Of a stretch of 64,000 bases of DNA, positions 50,511-58,272 are shown in pieces. The notes beneath the pieces were generated by a model. That model did not search any database. It was not told where the DNA came from and saw only the letters and a list, made by a program, of their open reading frames with translations. The position numbers and the translations under genes are program-made. Source of the DNA: Microbacterium oleivorans (GTDB lineage Bacteria; Actinomycetota; Actinomycetes; Actinomycetales; Microbacteriaceae); assembly GCF_023715745.1 (NCBI RefSeq), contig NZ_JAMBOV010000001.1, forward strand, positions 496,001-560,000, read 5' to 3'. How positions within the stretch are numbered: position 1 is the first letter of the stretch; each line of letters starts with the position of its first letter.

Positions 50511-51838
50511 CGGATGTCGACACCCCCACCCGTCTGAAGCGGGGGGTCACCGGGCCCCTGCTGTTCGCCTTCATCCTCGGGGACGTCCTCGGCGCGGGGA
50601 TCTACGCGCTGATGGGCGTCCTCGCGGCGGAGGTGGGCGGGATGCTGTGGGCCCCGCTCCTGGTGGCGCTGCTGCTCGCGCTGCTCACGGCCGGCTCGTA
50701 CGCGGAGCTCGTCACGAAATATCCCCGCGCGGGCGGTGCGGCGGTCTTCGCCGAGCGGGCGTTCCGCAGTCCCCTCGTGTCGTTCCTCGTCGGCTTCTGC
50801 ATGCTCGCCGCCGGCGTGGTCAGTGCCGCGGGGCTCGCAATCGCCTTCGCCGGTGACTACTTCTCGACCTTCATCGACCTGCCGGCACCGCTCGTCGCCG
50901 TCGTCTTCCTGGCCGTCGTCGGGGCGCTCAACGCCCGCGGCATCCGGGAATCGATGGGCGCGAACCTCGTCATGACACTCGTCGAACTCAGCGGTCTCGT
51001 GATCGTGATCGTCGTGGTCGCCATCCTCGTCGCGGGCGGGGGCGGAGATCCCGGGCGCGTGTTCGAGTTGCCGACGGATGCTGCGCTGCCCACGGCCGTG
51101 CTCGGCGGAGCCATCGTCGCCTACTACTCGTTCGTGGGTTTCGAGACCTCGGCGAACGTCATCGAAGAGGTGCGGGACCCGCGGAGGTCCTACCCGCGCG
51201 CGCTGTTCGCGTCCCTCGTCACCGCGGGCGTCGTCTACGTCCTGGTCGGCCTCGCCAGCGCGATCGCGCTCCCACCCGGCGACCTCGTCGACTCGAGCGG
51301 TCCGCTGCTCGACGTCGTCGCCGCCGCCGGGGTCGGCGTGCCGCCGTGGCTGTTCAGCCTGATCGCGCTCGTCGCCGTTGCGAACGGAGCTCTGCTCACG
51401 ATGATCATGGCCAGCCGACTCGCCTACGGGATGTCCGAACAGGGTCTTCTGCCCGGGGTTCTCGGGCGGGTCCTCCCGAAACGGCGCACGCCCTGGGTGG
51501 CCATCCTCGCCACGACCCTCGTCGCGATGCTGCTGACCCTGATCGGAGACCTGAGCCTGCTCGCCGAGACGGTCGTGCTCCTGCTGCTGTTCGTCTTCCT
51601 CAGCGCCAACGTCTCGGTACTGGTGCTACGCCGCGACCGCGTGGAGCACGACCACTTCCGCGTCTGGACCGCGGTCCCGATCCTCGGTGTCGCGTCGTGC
51701 GTCCTCCTGCTGACGCAGCAGTCCGGCACGGTGTGGCTCTTCGGCGCGATCCTGCTGGCGGTGGGGACGCTGCTGTTCGCTGTGACGCGATGGTTCCGGT
51801 CACGGGCGGGAAGGGCGCGGAAGAGTTCGACCCGCTGA
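50507..51838 (+). CDS. APC family amino-acid permease
   Basis: 443 residues with about twelve membrane helices. The APC signature GDVLGAGIYALMG is in helix 1, and SYAELVTKYPRAGGAAVFAE follows helix 2. SFVGFETSANVIEEVRDPRR lies in the middle, a segment characteristic of cationic/aromatic amino-acid transporters. The start overlaps the YihY stop (ATGA at 50507-50510), so both are expressed together. The substrate cannot be fixed from sequence alone. Confidence 0.93.
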   Translation: MTDVDTPTRLKRGVTGPLLFAFILGDVLGAGIYALMGVLAAEVGGMLWAPLLVALLLALLTAGSYAELVTKYPRAGGAAVFAERAFRSPLVSFLVGFCMLAAGVVSAAGLAIAFAGDYFSTFIDLPAPLVAVVFLAVVGALNARGIRESMGANLVMTLVELSGLVIVIVVVAILVAGGGGDPGRVFELPTDAALPTAVLGGAIVAYYSFVGFETSANVIEEVRDPRRSYPRALFASLVTAGVVYVLVGLASAIALPPGDLVDSSGPLLDVVAAAGVGVPPWLFSLIALVAVANGALLTMIMASRLAYGMSEQGLLPGVLGRVLPKRRTPWVAILATTLVAMLLTLIGDLSLLAETVVLLLLFVFLSANVSVLVLRRDRVEHDHFRVWTAVPILGVASCVLLLTQQSGTVWLFGAILLAVGTLLFAVTRWFRSRAGRARKSSTR

Positions 51839-51846
51839 ACGCCGGC

Positions 51847-52050
51847 TCAGCGGCCGGTGGGCGGCAGCTTCGCGACGCCGTGACGGTTCGGCTCGTCCGG
51901 TTCGGCGGCCGTCGCGGGCGAGGCCGCGGAGCCGCCGTGCGGGGAGTCCGTTCCCGGGTAGGAGGGCTCCTCGATCTCGATCGCGCGGTCGCGGTCCTCC
52001 TTCTTCGGCAGGTGGTCGAGTGGCTGTCGGATGTCGTCGGATTCGCTCAT
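51847..52050 (-). CDS. Small hydrophilic hypothetical protein
   Basis: 67 residues from the ATG at 52050 (MSESDDIRQPLDHLPKKEDR). Highly charged, rich in Glu, Asp, Pro and Ser, without hydrophobic segments, and presumably disordered. No family was recognised. It converges with the permease gene. Codon use is like that of its neighbours, which supports coding. The upstream sequence GAGCGT, seven bases before the start, is a weak version of the leaderless -10 pattern. Confidence 0.6.
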   Translation of the reverse strand: MSESDDIRQPLDHLPKKEDRDRAIEIEEPSYPGTDSPHGGSAASPATAAEPDEPNRHGVAKLPPTGR

Positions 52051-52127
52051 GCCCCTCACGCTCCGCCGACGACGACGGTCGCGGCAGGGGCTTGCGAGCG
52101 GCGGGCGGGTGTGGTGCCCGCCTCGCG

Positions 52128-52133
52128 TAACGT
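52128..52133 (+). promoter_or_regulatory. -10 box TAACGT of the ElaA-like gene (leaderless)
   Basis: TAACGT is followed by GAAGCG and the GTG start at 52140. Confidence 0.55.
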
Positions 52134-52139
52134 GAAGCG

Positions 52140-52598
52140 GTGACCGTCGGCATCCATCTGTCCCCGCTCGCCGAGATCCCGGCGACGACCCTCTACCGGA
52201 TCCTCTGGCTGCGCGTGAGCGTGTTCGTCGTCGAGCAGCAGGCGGCGTACCCCGAGCTCGACGGCCGCGACGTCGAGCCGGGCGCCCTCATCGGATGGGC
52301 GGAGGAGGACGGTGAGATCCTCGGGACCCTGCGGCTGCTCGACGAGCGGGAACGGTGGCGGATCGGCCGCGTCGTCACGAGCTCCGCGGCCCGAGGGAGG
52401 GGCGTCGGCGCAGACCTCATGCGGCGCGCCATCGAGCATGCAGCGGGTCTCGACCCGGCGCGCCCGTTCGTCCTCGACGCGCAGGAGCACCTCGCGGACT
52501 GGTACGGGCGCTTCGGCTTCGTCACCTCGGGCCCGTCCTACATCGAGGACCGGATCCCGCACGTTCCGATGACCCGCGCCGCCGACGGCGCAGTGTAA
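52140..52598 (+). CDS. GNAT acetyltransferase, ElaA family
   Basis: 152 residues. The ElaA hallmark is LYRILWLRVSVFVVEQQ followed by YPELDGRDVEPGALI. The acetyl-CoA segment IGRVVTSSAARGRGVGADLM and the end DWYGRFGFV...YIEDRIPHVPM complete the family pattern. The physiological substrate of ElaA is unknown. The gene is monocistronic by its leaderless promoter; the next gene begins 62 bases downstream. Confidence 0.88.
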   Translation: MTVGIHLSPLAEIPATTLYRILWLRVSVFVVEQQAAYPELDGRDVEPGALIGWAEEDGEILGTLRLLDERERWRIGRVVTSSAARGRGVGADLMRRAIEHAAGLDPARPFVLDAQEHLADWYGRFGFVTSGPSYIEDRIPHVPMTRAADGAV

Positions 52599-52660
52599 GA
52601 GACGGATGCCGGGGGCGCGACCCCCATCGATCCGAGACCCCCGGGGAGCACCATCGAGCA

Positions 52661-52996
52661 ATGCTCGAGCTGCACTACTCCGACGGTTACATCGTCACGA
52701 CGGGCGCCATCGCGGACGCGGTGATGCGCTACGCGAAGACCCTCGCCGAGCAGAAGGCCTCCGATCTCGTCACCTTCCCCATCTCGACCCCCGAGGGCCC
52801 CGCTGTCTCGTCGATGCTCATCGGGCCCGCGAGTCAGCTCTACACGACGCCCCACGACGGCCCAGCCGCGCCGATCGAGGACGAGGCATCCGTCATGGAT
52901 CTCCTCAGTCGCAACGACCGTCTGGTGCACCCGCCCGAGACCATCGGGGAGTACCCGTACGAAGAGGACGACCCCTGGTACGAGGAGTCCTTCTGA
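52661..52996 (+). CDS. Hypothetical protein, acidic C-terminus
   Basis: 111 residues, soluble. It starts MLELHYSDGYIVTTGAIAD, then VMRYAKTLAEQKASDLVTFP, and ends in an acidic Tyr/Glu-rich tail (YPYEEDDPWYEESF). The fold and function are unknown to me. CCGGGGAGCACC lies upstream of the ATG at 52661. The last four bases (CTGA) overlap the apparent CTG start of the ATP-grasp gene, and its tail codons contain that gene's ribosome-binding site (GAGGAG). Confidence 0.75.
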   Translation: MLELHYSDGYIVTTGAIADAVMRYAKTLAEQKASDLVTFPISTPEGPAVSSMLIGPASQLYTTPHDGPAAPIEDEASVMDLLSRNDRLVHPPETIGEYPYEEDDPWYEESF

Positions 52997-53877
52997 GACG
53001 CGCACGCTGGCGGGAGCGCAGCCGCATCGTCCGGGCATGGCGCCTCTGGCGGACGAGGCGGCCGGTCACCTTCCGCGAGAAGGTCCGCTACAAGATGCTC
53101 CGGGACCACCGGCCCCTGGTCGTCACATTCGCCGACAAGGCGGCGGTGCGCGCATACGTCGCCGAGCGCGTCGGTGCCCACCACCTTCCCGCAGCGACGG
53201 TCCTGGAGAGCGCGGACGACCTGCTGTCGCTCGAGCTGCCCGACGCGTTCGTGCTGAAGCCGACGCACGGCAGCGGGGCGGCGATCATCGTCTCACCCTC
53301 GGCACCGGTGGACGCGCGGCTGCCCGAGGACGGCGGCTGGGTCTATCGTCACGTCCGGCCCGAGCACGCCGCGCGCGAGCACCTCCTGCGCATCGCGAAG
53401 GACTGGCTCGCCCAGCTGTACGGGCAGGGCCCCAACCGCGAATGGGTCTACGGGCGGGTACCGCGACGGATCATCGTCGAGGAGATGCTGGGCGGTGAGG
53501 CGGACCGCATCCCTGACGACATCAAGCTCTTCGCCTTCCACGGGCGGGTGGAGTACATCCAGGTCGACGCCGGGCGCTTCGCCGGTCGCACGCAAGACTT
53601 CTTCGACCGGGGCTGGACCCATCTGCCGCTCAGCGGCGGACCGCCGTGGGCAGACCCGACACCGCCGCGGCCGACGGCTCTCGCCGAGATGATCCGCGTC
53701 GCGGAGGCGCTCGCCGAGGGCACCGACTTCGTCCGCGTCGACCTGTACGACGTCGAGGGTCGCATCGTGTTCGGCGAGCTGACGAGCTTCCCCGCCGGCG
53801 GTGACAGTCCGTTCCACCCCGAGTCGTTCAACACCGATCTCGGTCGCCACTGGACCGTGCCCAGGCGGTACCGGTGA
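52993..53877 (+). CDS. TupA-like ATP-grasp protein (apparent CTG start)
   Basis: 294 residues. The N-terminal FREKVRYKMLRDHRPLVVTF, ADKAAVRAYV and DAFVLKPTHGSGA (ATP-binding Lys) are the blocks of the TupA-like ATP-grasp family seen in capsule and teichuronate clusters. So are IIVEEMLGG, DDIKLFAFHGRVEYIQVD and VDLYDVEGRIVFGELT. No ATG, GTG or TTG exists in frame until 53095, which would cut off conserved sequence. A CTG at 52993 overlaps the previous stop (CTGA) and has GAGGAG five bases upstream, so I use it. It leads the glycosyltransferase group; likely role: attaching an amino acid or amide to a glycan. Confidence 0.85.
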   Translation: MRRARWRERSRIVRAWRLWRTRRPVTFREKVRYKMLRDHRPLVVTFADKAAVRAYVAERVGAHHLPAATVLESADDLLSLELPDAFVLKPTHGSGAAIIVSPSAPVDARLPEDGGWVYRHVRPEHAAREHLLRIAKDWLAQLYGQGPNREWVYGRVPRRIIVEEMLGGEADRIPDDIKLFAFHGRVEYIQVDAGRFAGRTQDFFDRGWTHLPLSGGPPWADPTPPRPTALAEMIRVAEALAEGTDFVRVDLYDVEGRIVFGELTSFPAGGDSPFHPESFNTDLGRHWTVPRRYR

Positions 53878-55073
53878 CCGAGCGCTGGCTGGTCGCCGCG
53901 ACCGAGTATGCCGGGGTGTCGTCCTACACCGGCGGGATAGGCCGTCATTACGCCGCCCTGTTGCCGGCGCTCGCGGCCCAGGGGATCGAGATCGATCTCG
54001 TGGTCTTCTCGGACGCTCCCGTCGAGGCTCGGGTGGCGCCCGGCATCCGCCGGCTGGTCATCGTCCCGACCGAAGGGATGCCGCCCGCTGCCGCCCTGGT
54101 CCACCGCGCCCGAACGGTGCGCCGGATCTTCCGCGCGGGGACATACGACAGTGCGTTCCTGCCGGAGTGGATGGGACTGGGGGCGTTCCTTCCGCCGGAT
54201 GCCCCGCTGGTGACGAACCTCGCGACGGGCGTCCGTCTCGCGCACGAGATCTCGGGATTGCGGCTCGCGGACCTGCCTGCACCGAGCCGGCCGGCGGTCG
54301 TGCTCCAGGCCCTCCTCGAGGCACGGCAGGTGCGGCGTTCTGAGGGGATCGTGGCCATCTCGCACGCGATGGCCGCCCGTGCCGCGCAGATCTGGAACGG
54401 GATGCCGCCGATCGAGGTGGTCCGCAACTGCGTCGACGTCGCCGCGGTCCGCCGCGCGGCGGCCGGCAGCAGGCCGCCGGCGAACTGGCCCGGGGCCGGC
54501 GGGCCGACCGTCCTGTTCCTGGGGCGCACCGAACGGCGGAAGGGCGTGCTCGAGGGCGTCGACGCGTTCGGGCGCGTCGCGCTGCGGCATCCCACCGCGC
54601 GACTGGTGCTCGCGGGTGCCGGAGGTGACGACCGGTTCGAGCCGTCGCGGTCGGCCCTGCTCGATCGCGTGCCCGCGGCTGCACGCGACCGGGTGACCTT
54701 CCTCGGCCACGTCGCGGGGGACGAGCTGTTCGGCGCGATCGCGGCTGCCGACGTGGTGATGTGTCCGTCGCGATGGGAGGGCTTCGGCAACGTCGCCGTC
54801 GAGGTCAAGGCGGCCGGGACACCGCTCATCGTGACCGGTGGCAGCGGGTTCGACGACTTCTGCACCGACGGGGACGACTGCCTGGTCGTCCCTCCCGCCG
54901 ACCCCGACGCGCTGGCCGTCGCCCTGTCCCACGTGATCGCGGACCCGCACGCCGCCCACAGGCGAGCGGGGCGAGCCCAGGCAGCCGTCGACCGGTTCGC
55001 TCCCGCGCCGGTCGCCGACGACCTCCGCGCGGCGGTGGACCGACTCCTGTCCCGCGCGGTCGTCGCGGCGTGA
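53874..55073 (+). CDS. Glycosyltransferase family 4 protein
   Basis: 399 residues of GT-B fold. The N-terminal domain has a glycine-rich loop (SSYTGGIGRHYAALLPAL). The linker and C-terminal nucleotide-sugar domain carry VLFLGRTERRKGVLEGVDAF, FLGHVAGDELFGAIAAADVV, and the E-x7-E motif (CPSRWEGFGNVAVEVKAAG). The GTG start overlaps the stop of the ATP-grasp gene (GTGA at 53874-53877). Retaining transfer from a nucleotide sugar is expected. The acceptor is unknown, probably a surface polysaccharide. Confidence 0.92.
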   Translation: MTERWLVAATEYAGVSSYTGGIGRHYAALLPALAAQGIEIDLVVFSDAPVEARVAPGIRRLVIVPTEGMPPAAALVHRARTVRRIFRAGTYDSAFLPEWMGLGAFLPPDAPLVTNLATGVRLAHEISGLRLADLPAPSRPAVVLQALLEARQVRRSEGIVAISHAMAARAAQIWNGMPPIEVVRNCVDVAAVRRAAAGSRPPANWPGAGGPTVLFLGRTERRKGVLEGVDAFGRVALRHPTARLVLAGAGGDDRFEPSRSALLDRVPAAARDRVTFLGHVAGDELFGAIAAADVVMCPSRWEGFGNVAVEVKAAGTPLIVTGGSGFDDFCTDGDDCLVVPPADPDALAVALSHVIADPHAAHRRAGRAQAAVDRFAPAPVADDLRAAVDRLLSRAVVAA

Positions 55074-55363
55074 TCGAGTCGACTCGCGCCCAAGGCTGGA
55101 ACGCACCGCGCGCGTCGTCCGTGACGGGGATGAGTACACCGTCCGCATCCCGGACGACCTCCGGGAGCATCTGGGGCGGCACGGACTGGACGGTCCGGAT
55201 GCCCGCCGGCACACGTCGACTCATCTTCCGCGTGCTCCGACTCCACCCCGACGCGGACGTCTGGCTGCATCCGCGAGCACGCACGCGGCTCGCCGAGAAG
55301 ACCGAGCAGGGAGTCCTCGCCGTGACCGCGCAGCCGGCGGATCAGCGGCGTCGATTCACCTGA
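55070..55363 (+). pseudogene. Possible frameshifted small gene after the GT4 gene
   Basis: A GTG at 55070 overlaps the GT4 stop (GTGA) and opens a 97-residue frame, but its first half reads as Ser/Thr-rich noise. In another frame 55072-55190 gives RVVRDGDEYTVRIPDDLREH, a plausible protein segment, while the second half of the GTG frame (from ~55195) gives LIFRVLRLHPDADVWLHPR, also plausible, and a stop at 55363. GC-rich third positions switch frame between the two. This fits one small gene broken by a frameshift, or an assembly error. Function unknown; low certainty. Confidence 0.3.
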
Positions 55364-56177
55364 CGACCCCGTCGGCCGAGACCGTCGCGCGCCGCCAGCC
55401 GTCGGCGTCCTTCCTCACCGCGCCGCCCTGCTCGAAGGCGGTCAGCCAGCCGGTCATGGGCCACTCGCCCCAGCGGTCCGCGAACAATGCTCCGTTGCGC
55501 AGGATGTCGTCGAGGTGCTGCCAGGGCGGCGAACTCGTCGGATGGTACTGGTGGTACGCGTGGGCGCCCCCGGTCCACACCAGCGGAACAGCGCGGGCCC
55601 GCATGCGGAAGGCGAAGTCGGTGTCCTCGCCGCCGTATCCCTCGTAGGCCTCGTCGAACCCGCCGATCCGGCGCCACGTCTCGGGGGTCAGGGCGAAGGA
55701 GAGCGACCAGAACAGGGCGTATTCGTCGGCGGCGGCGGTGCGCTCCGCATCGTCGGGGGGCATCGGCCGCGCCGCATGCGGCGAGGTGAGCGCGACCAGG
55801 TCCGCCGGGTCGGATGCCGACACCCCCTCGGCCAGATAGGTCACCGGTCCGCACAGCACCGCCTCGGGGTGCCGCTCGGCGGCCGCGCGGTAGCGCCGGA
55901 TGAGCTCGGGGCCGGGCACGCAGTCGGCATCGAGGAAGATCAGCAGGTCGGCTCCGGCCGCAGCGGCCGCACCCGCGTTGCGAGCGGCGGCCAAGCGCAG
56001 ACCGGCCGGCCCGGGCGGGACGCGCAGCACGGTGTCGGCGTCCAGCGCAGGGGGATGGTCGTCGCCGATCCAGACCACGATGCGCTGCAGATCGGGCACC
56101 CCGCCGAGGGCCCGCAGCTGCGCGTGCAGGTGCGTCACACGAGGGGTCGAGCAGAGGCTCACGACCGCGAGGGTCAT
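55356..56177 (-). CDS. Glycosyltransferase family 2 (galactosyltransferase-like C-terminus)
   Basis: 273 residues, GT-A fold. The nucleotide-sugar DxD-like motif is LLIFLDADCVPGPELI, preceded by LRLAAARNAGAAAA. The C-terminal block IGGFDEAYEGYGGEDTDFAF is the GGEDxDF acceptor/catalytic motif of the GT7/GT27-like subgroup. It closes a four-gene minus-strand group, coupled to the upstream GT by ATGA (56174-56177). Its 3' end overlaps the tail of the doubtful gene on the plus strand by eight bases. Confidence 0.91.
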   Translation of the reverse strand: MTLAVVSLCSTPRVTHLHAQLRALGGVPDLQRIVVWIGDDHPPALDADTVLRVPPGPAGLRLAAARNAGAAAAAGADLLIFLDADCVPGPELIRRYRAAAERHPEAVLCGPVTYLAEGVSASDPADLVALTSPHAARPMPPDDAERTAAADEYALFWSLSFALTPETWRRIGGFDEAYEGYGGEDTDFAFRMRARAVPLVWTGGAHAYHQYHPTSSPPWQHLDDILRNGALFADRWGEWPMTGWLTAFEQGGAVRKDADGWRRATVSADGVVR

Positions 56178-57169
56178 CGCCGTCCCCGCATCGTGTCGAC
56201 GATCGCCGTGGCGGCTCGACTAGGTGCCCCGGCGACCTCCCAGCGCTCCCACTCGGGCCGGGCCGACGCGGCCCGGTCGATGAGTTCCGGCCACTGCGCC
56301 GCCGTCGGCCACTCCTCCCGCACCTGCGCGAGACCGGCGCGGTGCAGGGCGCGACCCGTCTCGCGCTGCTCGTCGAACGGTCGGTCCTGAGGCACCACGA
56401 CCGCGGGCGCCTCCGTTGCGGCGAGGTCCGCGATCGCGTTCTGACCCGCCCACGAGACCACCACCCCGGCGGACACCAGCGCCGACCACGGGTCGTCCGC
56501 CCAGGCGCCGCCGCCGAGGACCCGCCAGGGGCGTCCGGTCGCCTTCTCGGCATCCCGGATCGCCGCCGGCCCCACGACCGCATCTCCGCCGCCCCCGAGC
56601 AGGACGACCTCGTCGGAGCGTGCGCGCGTGGCGCTGCGACCCGCGAACCGGCTGATCCCGCCGGTGTGCACGACCTTCTCACCCAGCGCTTCGAGGTGCG
56701 GCGGCGAGAGGATGCCGCGGGCCCACGGCGCGAGCACGGTGTCGGCGGCGGCGAACCCCAGCATGTGGGGCCCGTCGACGCGGTGCCCCGGCTGCGTCAC
56801 GACCACGGTGCGCAGCCCCAGCAGCCGCGCGAGCAGAGTGATCTCGACGGAGGTGTCCACGACCATCCCGTCCCAGCGGCCGTCCACGGCCGCTGCAGCG
56901 ATGACCGACACCCGCGAGCGATGACCCGAGTGACCGATGGGAGCCCAGTGCAGCATTCCCGCCACCGTCGGATCGATCGGCGACCCGCCGTCGTCGTCAC
57001 GGTCGAGCACCGTCCATGTCCAGCCGGACGGCAGGCCGGAGGGCGCGGCGAGCGTGCTGAGGCAGTCGACCTCTGCGTCGAGATGAGGCGCGATCGCGAG
57101 CAGCCGGGTGAGGTGTCCTCGCCCGTGGTGATGCACGTACCAGCCGAGCCGGGGGCGCCTGTCCGTCAC
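56174..57169 (-). CDS. Glycosyltransferase of GT-B fold (GT28/MurG-like)
   Basis: 331 residues. The N-terminus GWYVHHHGRGHLTRLLAIA is the HHxGxGH pattern found in teichoic-acid and MurG-like transferases. The C-terminal half has VLLGGGGDAVVG, VVSWAGQNAIADLAATEAPA and PQDRPFDEQ, matching the nucleotide-binding site where an acidic or Gln residue holds the sugar. It is coupled at both ends to neighbouring GT genes by four-base overlaps, so all are expressed in equal amounts. The product is unknown. Confidence 0.88.
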   Translation of the reverse strand: MTDRRPRLGWYVHHHGRGHLTRLLAIAPHLDAEVDCLSTLAAPSGLPSGWTWTVLDRDDDGGSPIDPTVAGMLHWAPIGHSGHRSRVSVIAAAAVDGRWDGMVVDTSVEITLLARLLGLRTVVVTQPGHRVDGPHMLGFAAADTVLAPWARGILSPPHLEALGEKVVHTGGISRFAGRSATRARSDEVVLLGGGGDAVVGPAAIRDAEKATGRPWRVLGGGAWADDPWSALVSAGVVVSWAGQNAIADLAATEAPAVVVPQDRPFDEQRETGRALHRAGLAQVREEWPTAAQWPELIDRAASARPEWERWEVAGAPSRAATAIVDTMRGRR

Positions 57170-58272
57170 GCTGCGGTCTCCCTGGCCATCATTGCCGCGA
57201 AGATCGTCTCGAGCGCGTCGATGCGCGCGTCGAGCGAGAAGCGGCGCCTCGCCGTCTCGCGCACGACCTCGCGGAAGGCGGCATCCCTTCCGCTCGGCAG
57301 CATCGCGCCCGCACGCTCCGTCATGGCCGCTACGTCACCGGCGGCTACGAGCTGCATGCCCATCGTCGCAGCGGCGACCTCGGGCACGCCGCCGACCGCG
57401 AAGCCCACCACCGGCGTGCCGCACATGAGGGCTTCGGGCCCCACGAGCCCGAACGGCTCGGCCCACGCCGGGGTCGCCAACGCGAGCCCGCTGCGACCCA
57501 CGAGCTCGGCCAGGGGGCCGGGCGAAAGCTCGCCCACGTAGTCGATCCCCCCGCCGACGAGGGGGAGGAGGACGTCGCGGGCGTACTCCTCGTCGCCGAT
57601 CCGCCCCGCGATGATCAGGCGACGGCCGAGCCGGCGGGCGACGTCCACGGCGACATGCGGGGCCTTCTCGGGCACGATCCGCCCGAACCACACCAGGTCG
57701 TCGCCGCCCGGGCCGAGCGGCCACGACGACGGGTCGACGCCGTTCGGCAGCAGCTGCGACGGCACACCGGCGGCATCCCATTGGGCCTTCGTGTGCGCGC
57801 TCACCGCGAGGAACTTCGACCCGGCTCCTCCGGCGGACACGTGCGCCGCCACGGCGCCCGCATCGACCGGAGTGTGCAGGGTCGTGACCATGGGGACGCC
57901 GAGGGAGTCGGCTCGACGCAACGGGAGCGGGTCGAGGCAGTGGTTGGAGATCACGTCGTAGCGCTCCGGGTGCCGCGCGAGCTCCGAGAGCGCACGGTCG
58001 AGCGCCGGTGCGCTCTCGAGGTGGTAGCTCGCCGGCCACGTCTTGTCGGTCGGCGCCGCGCCGTCCGGCCACACGACGGGCGGCAGTCGGAACACGTGGG
58101 CGTCGGGGAGGAAGTCGGAACCCTCGGGAGCGATGAACGTCACCTCGTGACCGCGACGACGGAGCGCGTCGACCTCGGCCCATACGGCCGATTCCAGACC
58201 GCCTGCGTGCGGCCGCGAGATCGGGAAGCGCAGCGGAGCGATGACGACGATGCGGAGCGGACGGGCGCTCAC
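57166..58272 (-). CDS. Glycosyltransferase family 4 protein
   Basis: 368 residues, GT-B fold. The N-terminus IVVIAPLRFPISRPHAGGLE contains the usual glycine-rich donor loop. The C-terminal domain shows LVWFGRIVPEKAPHVAVDVA, IDYVGELSPGPLAELVGRS and the E-x7-E block ATPAWAEPFGLVGPEALMCG. The GTG start at 58272 overlaps the preceding gene's stop (GTGA). It resembles glycogen- or trehalose-type GT4 enzymes that work on surface glycans in actinobacteria; the specificity is unknown. Confidence 0.92.
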   Translation of the reverse strand: MSARPLRIVVIAPLRFPISRPHAGGLESAVWAEVDALRRRGHEVTFIAPEGSDFLPDAHVFRLPPVVWPDGAAPTDKTWPASYHLESAPALDRALSELARHPERYDVISNHCLDPLPLRRADSLGVPMVTTLHTPVDAGAVAAHVSAGGAGSKFLAVSAHTKAQWDAAGVPSQLLPNGVDPSSWPLGPGGDDLVWFGRIVPEKAPHVAVDVARRLGRRLIIAGRIGDEEYARDVLLPLVGGGIDYVGELSPGPLAELVGRSGLALATPAWAEPFGLVGPEALMCGTPVVGFAVGGVPEVAAATMGMQLVAAGDVAAMTERAGAMLPSGRDAAFREVVRETARRRFSLDARIDALETIFAAMMARETAA

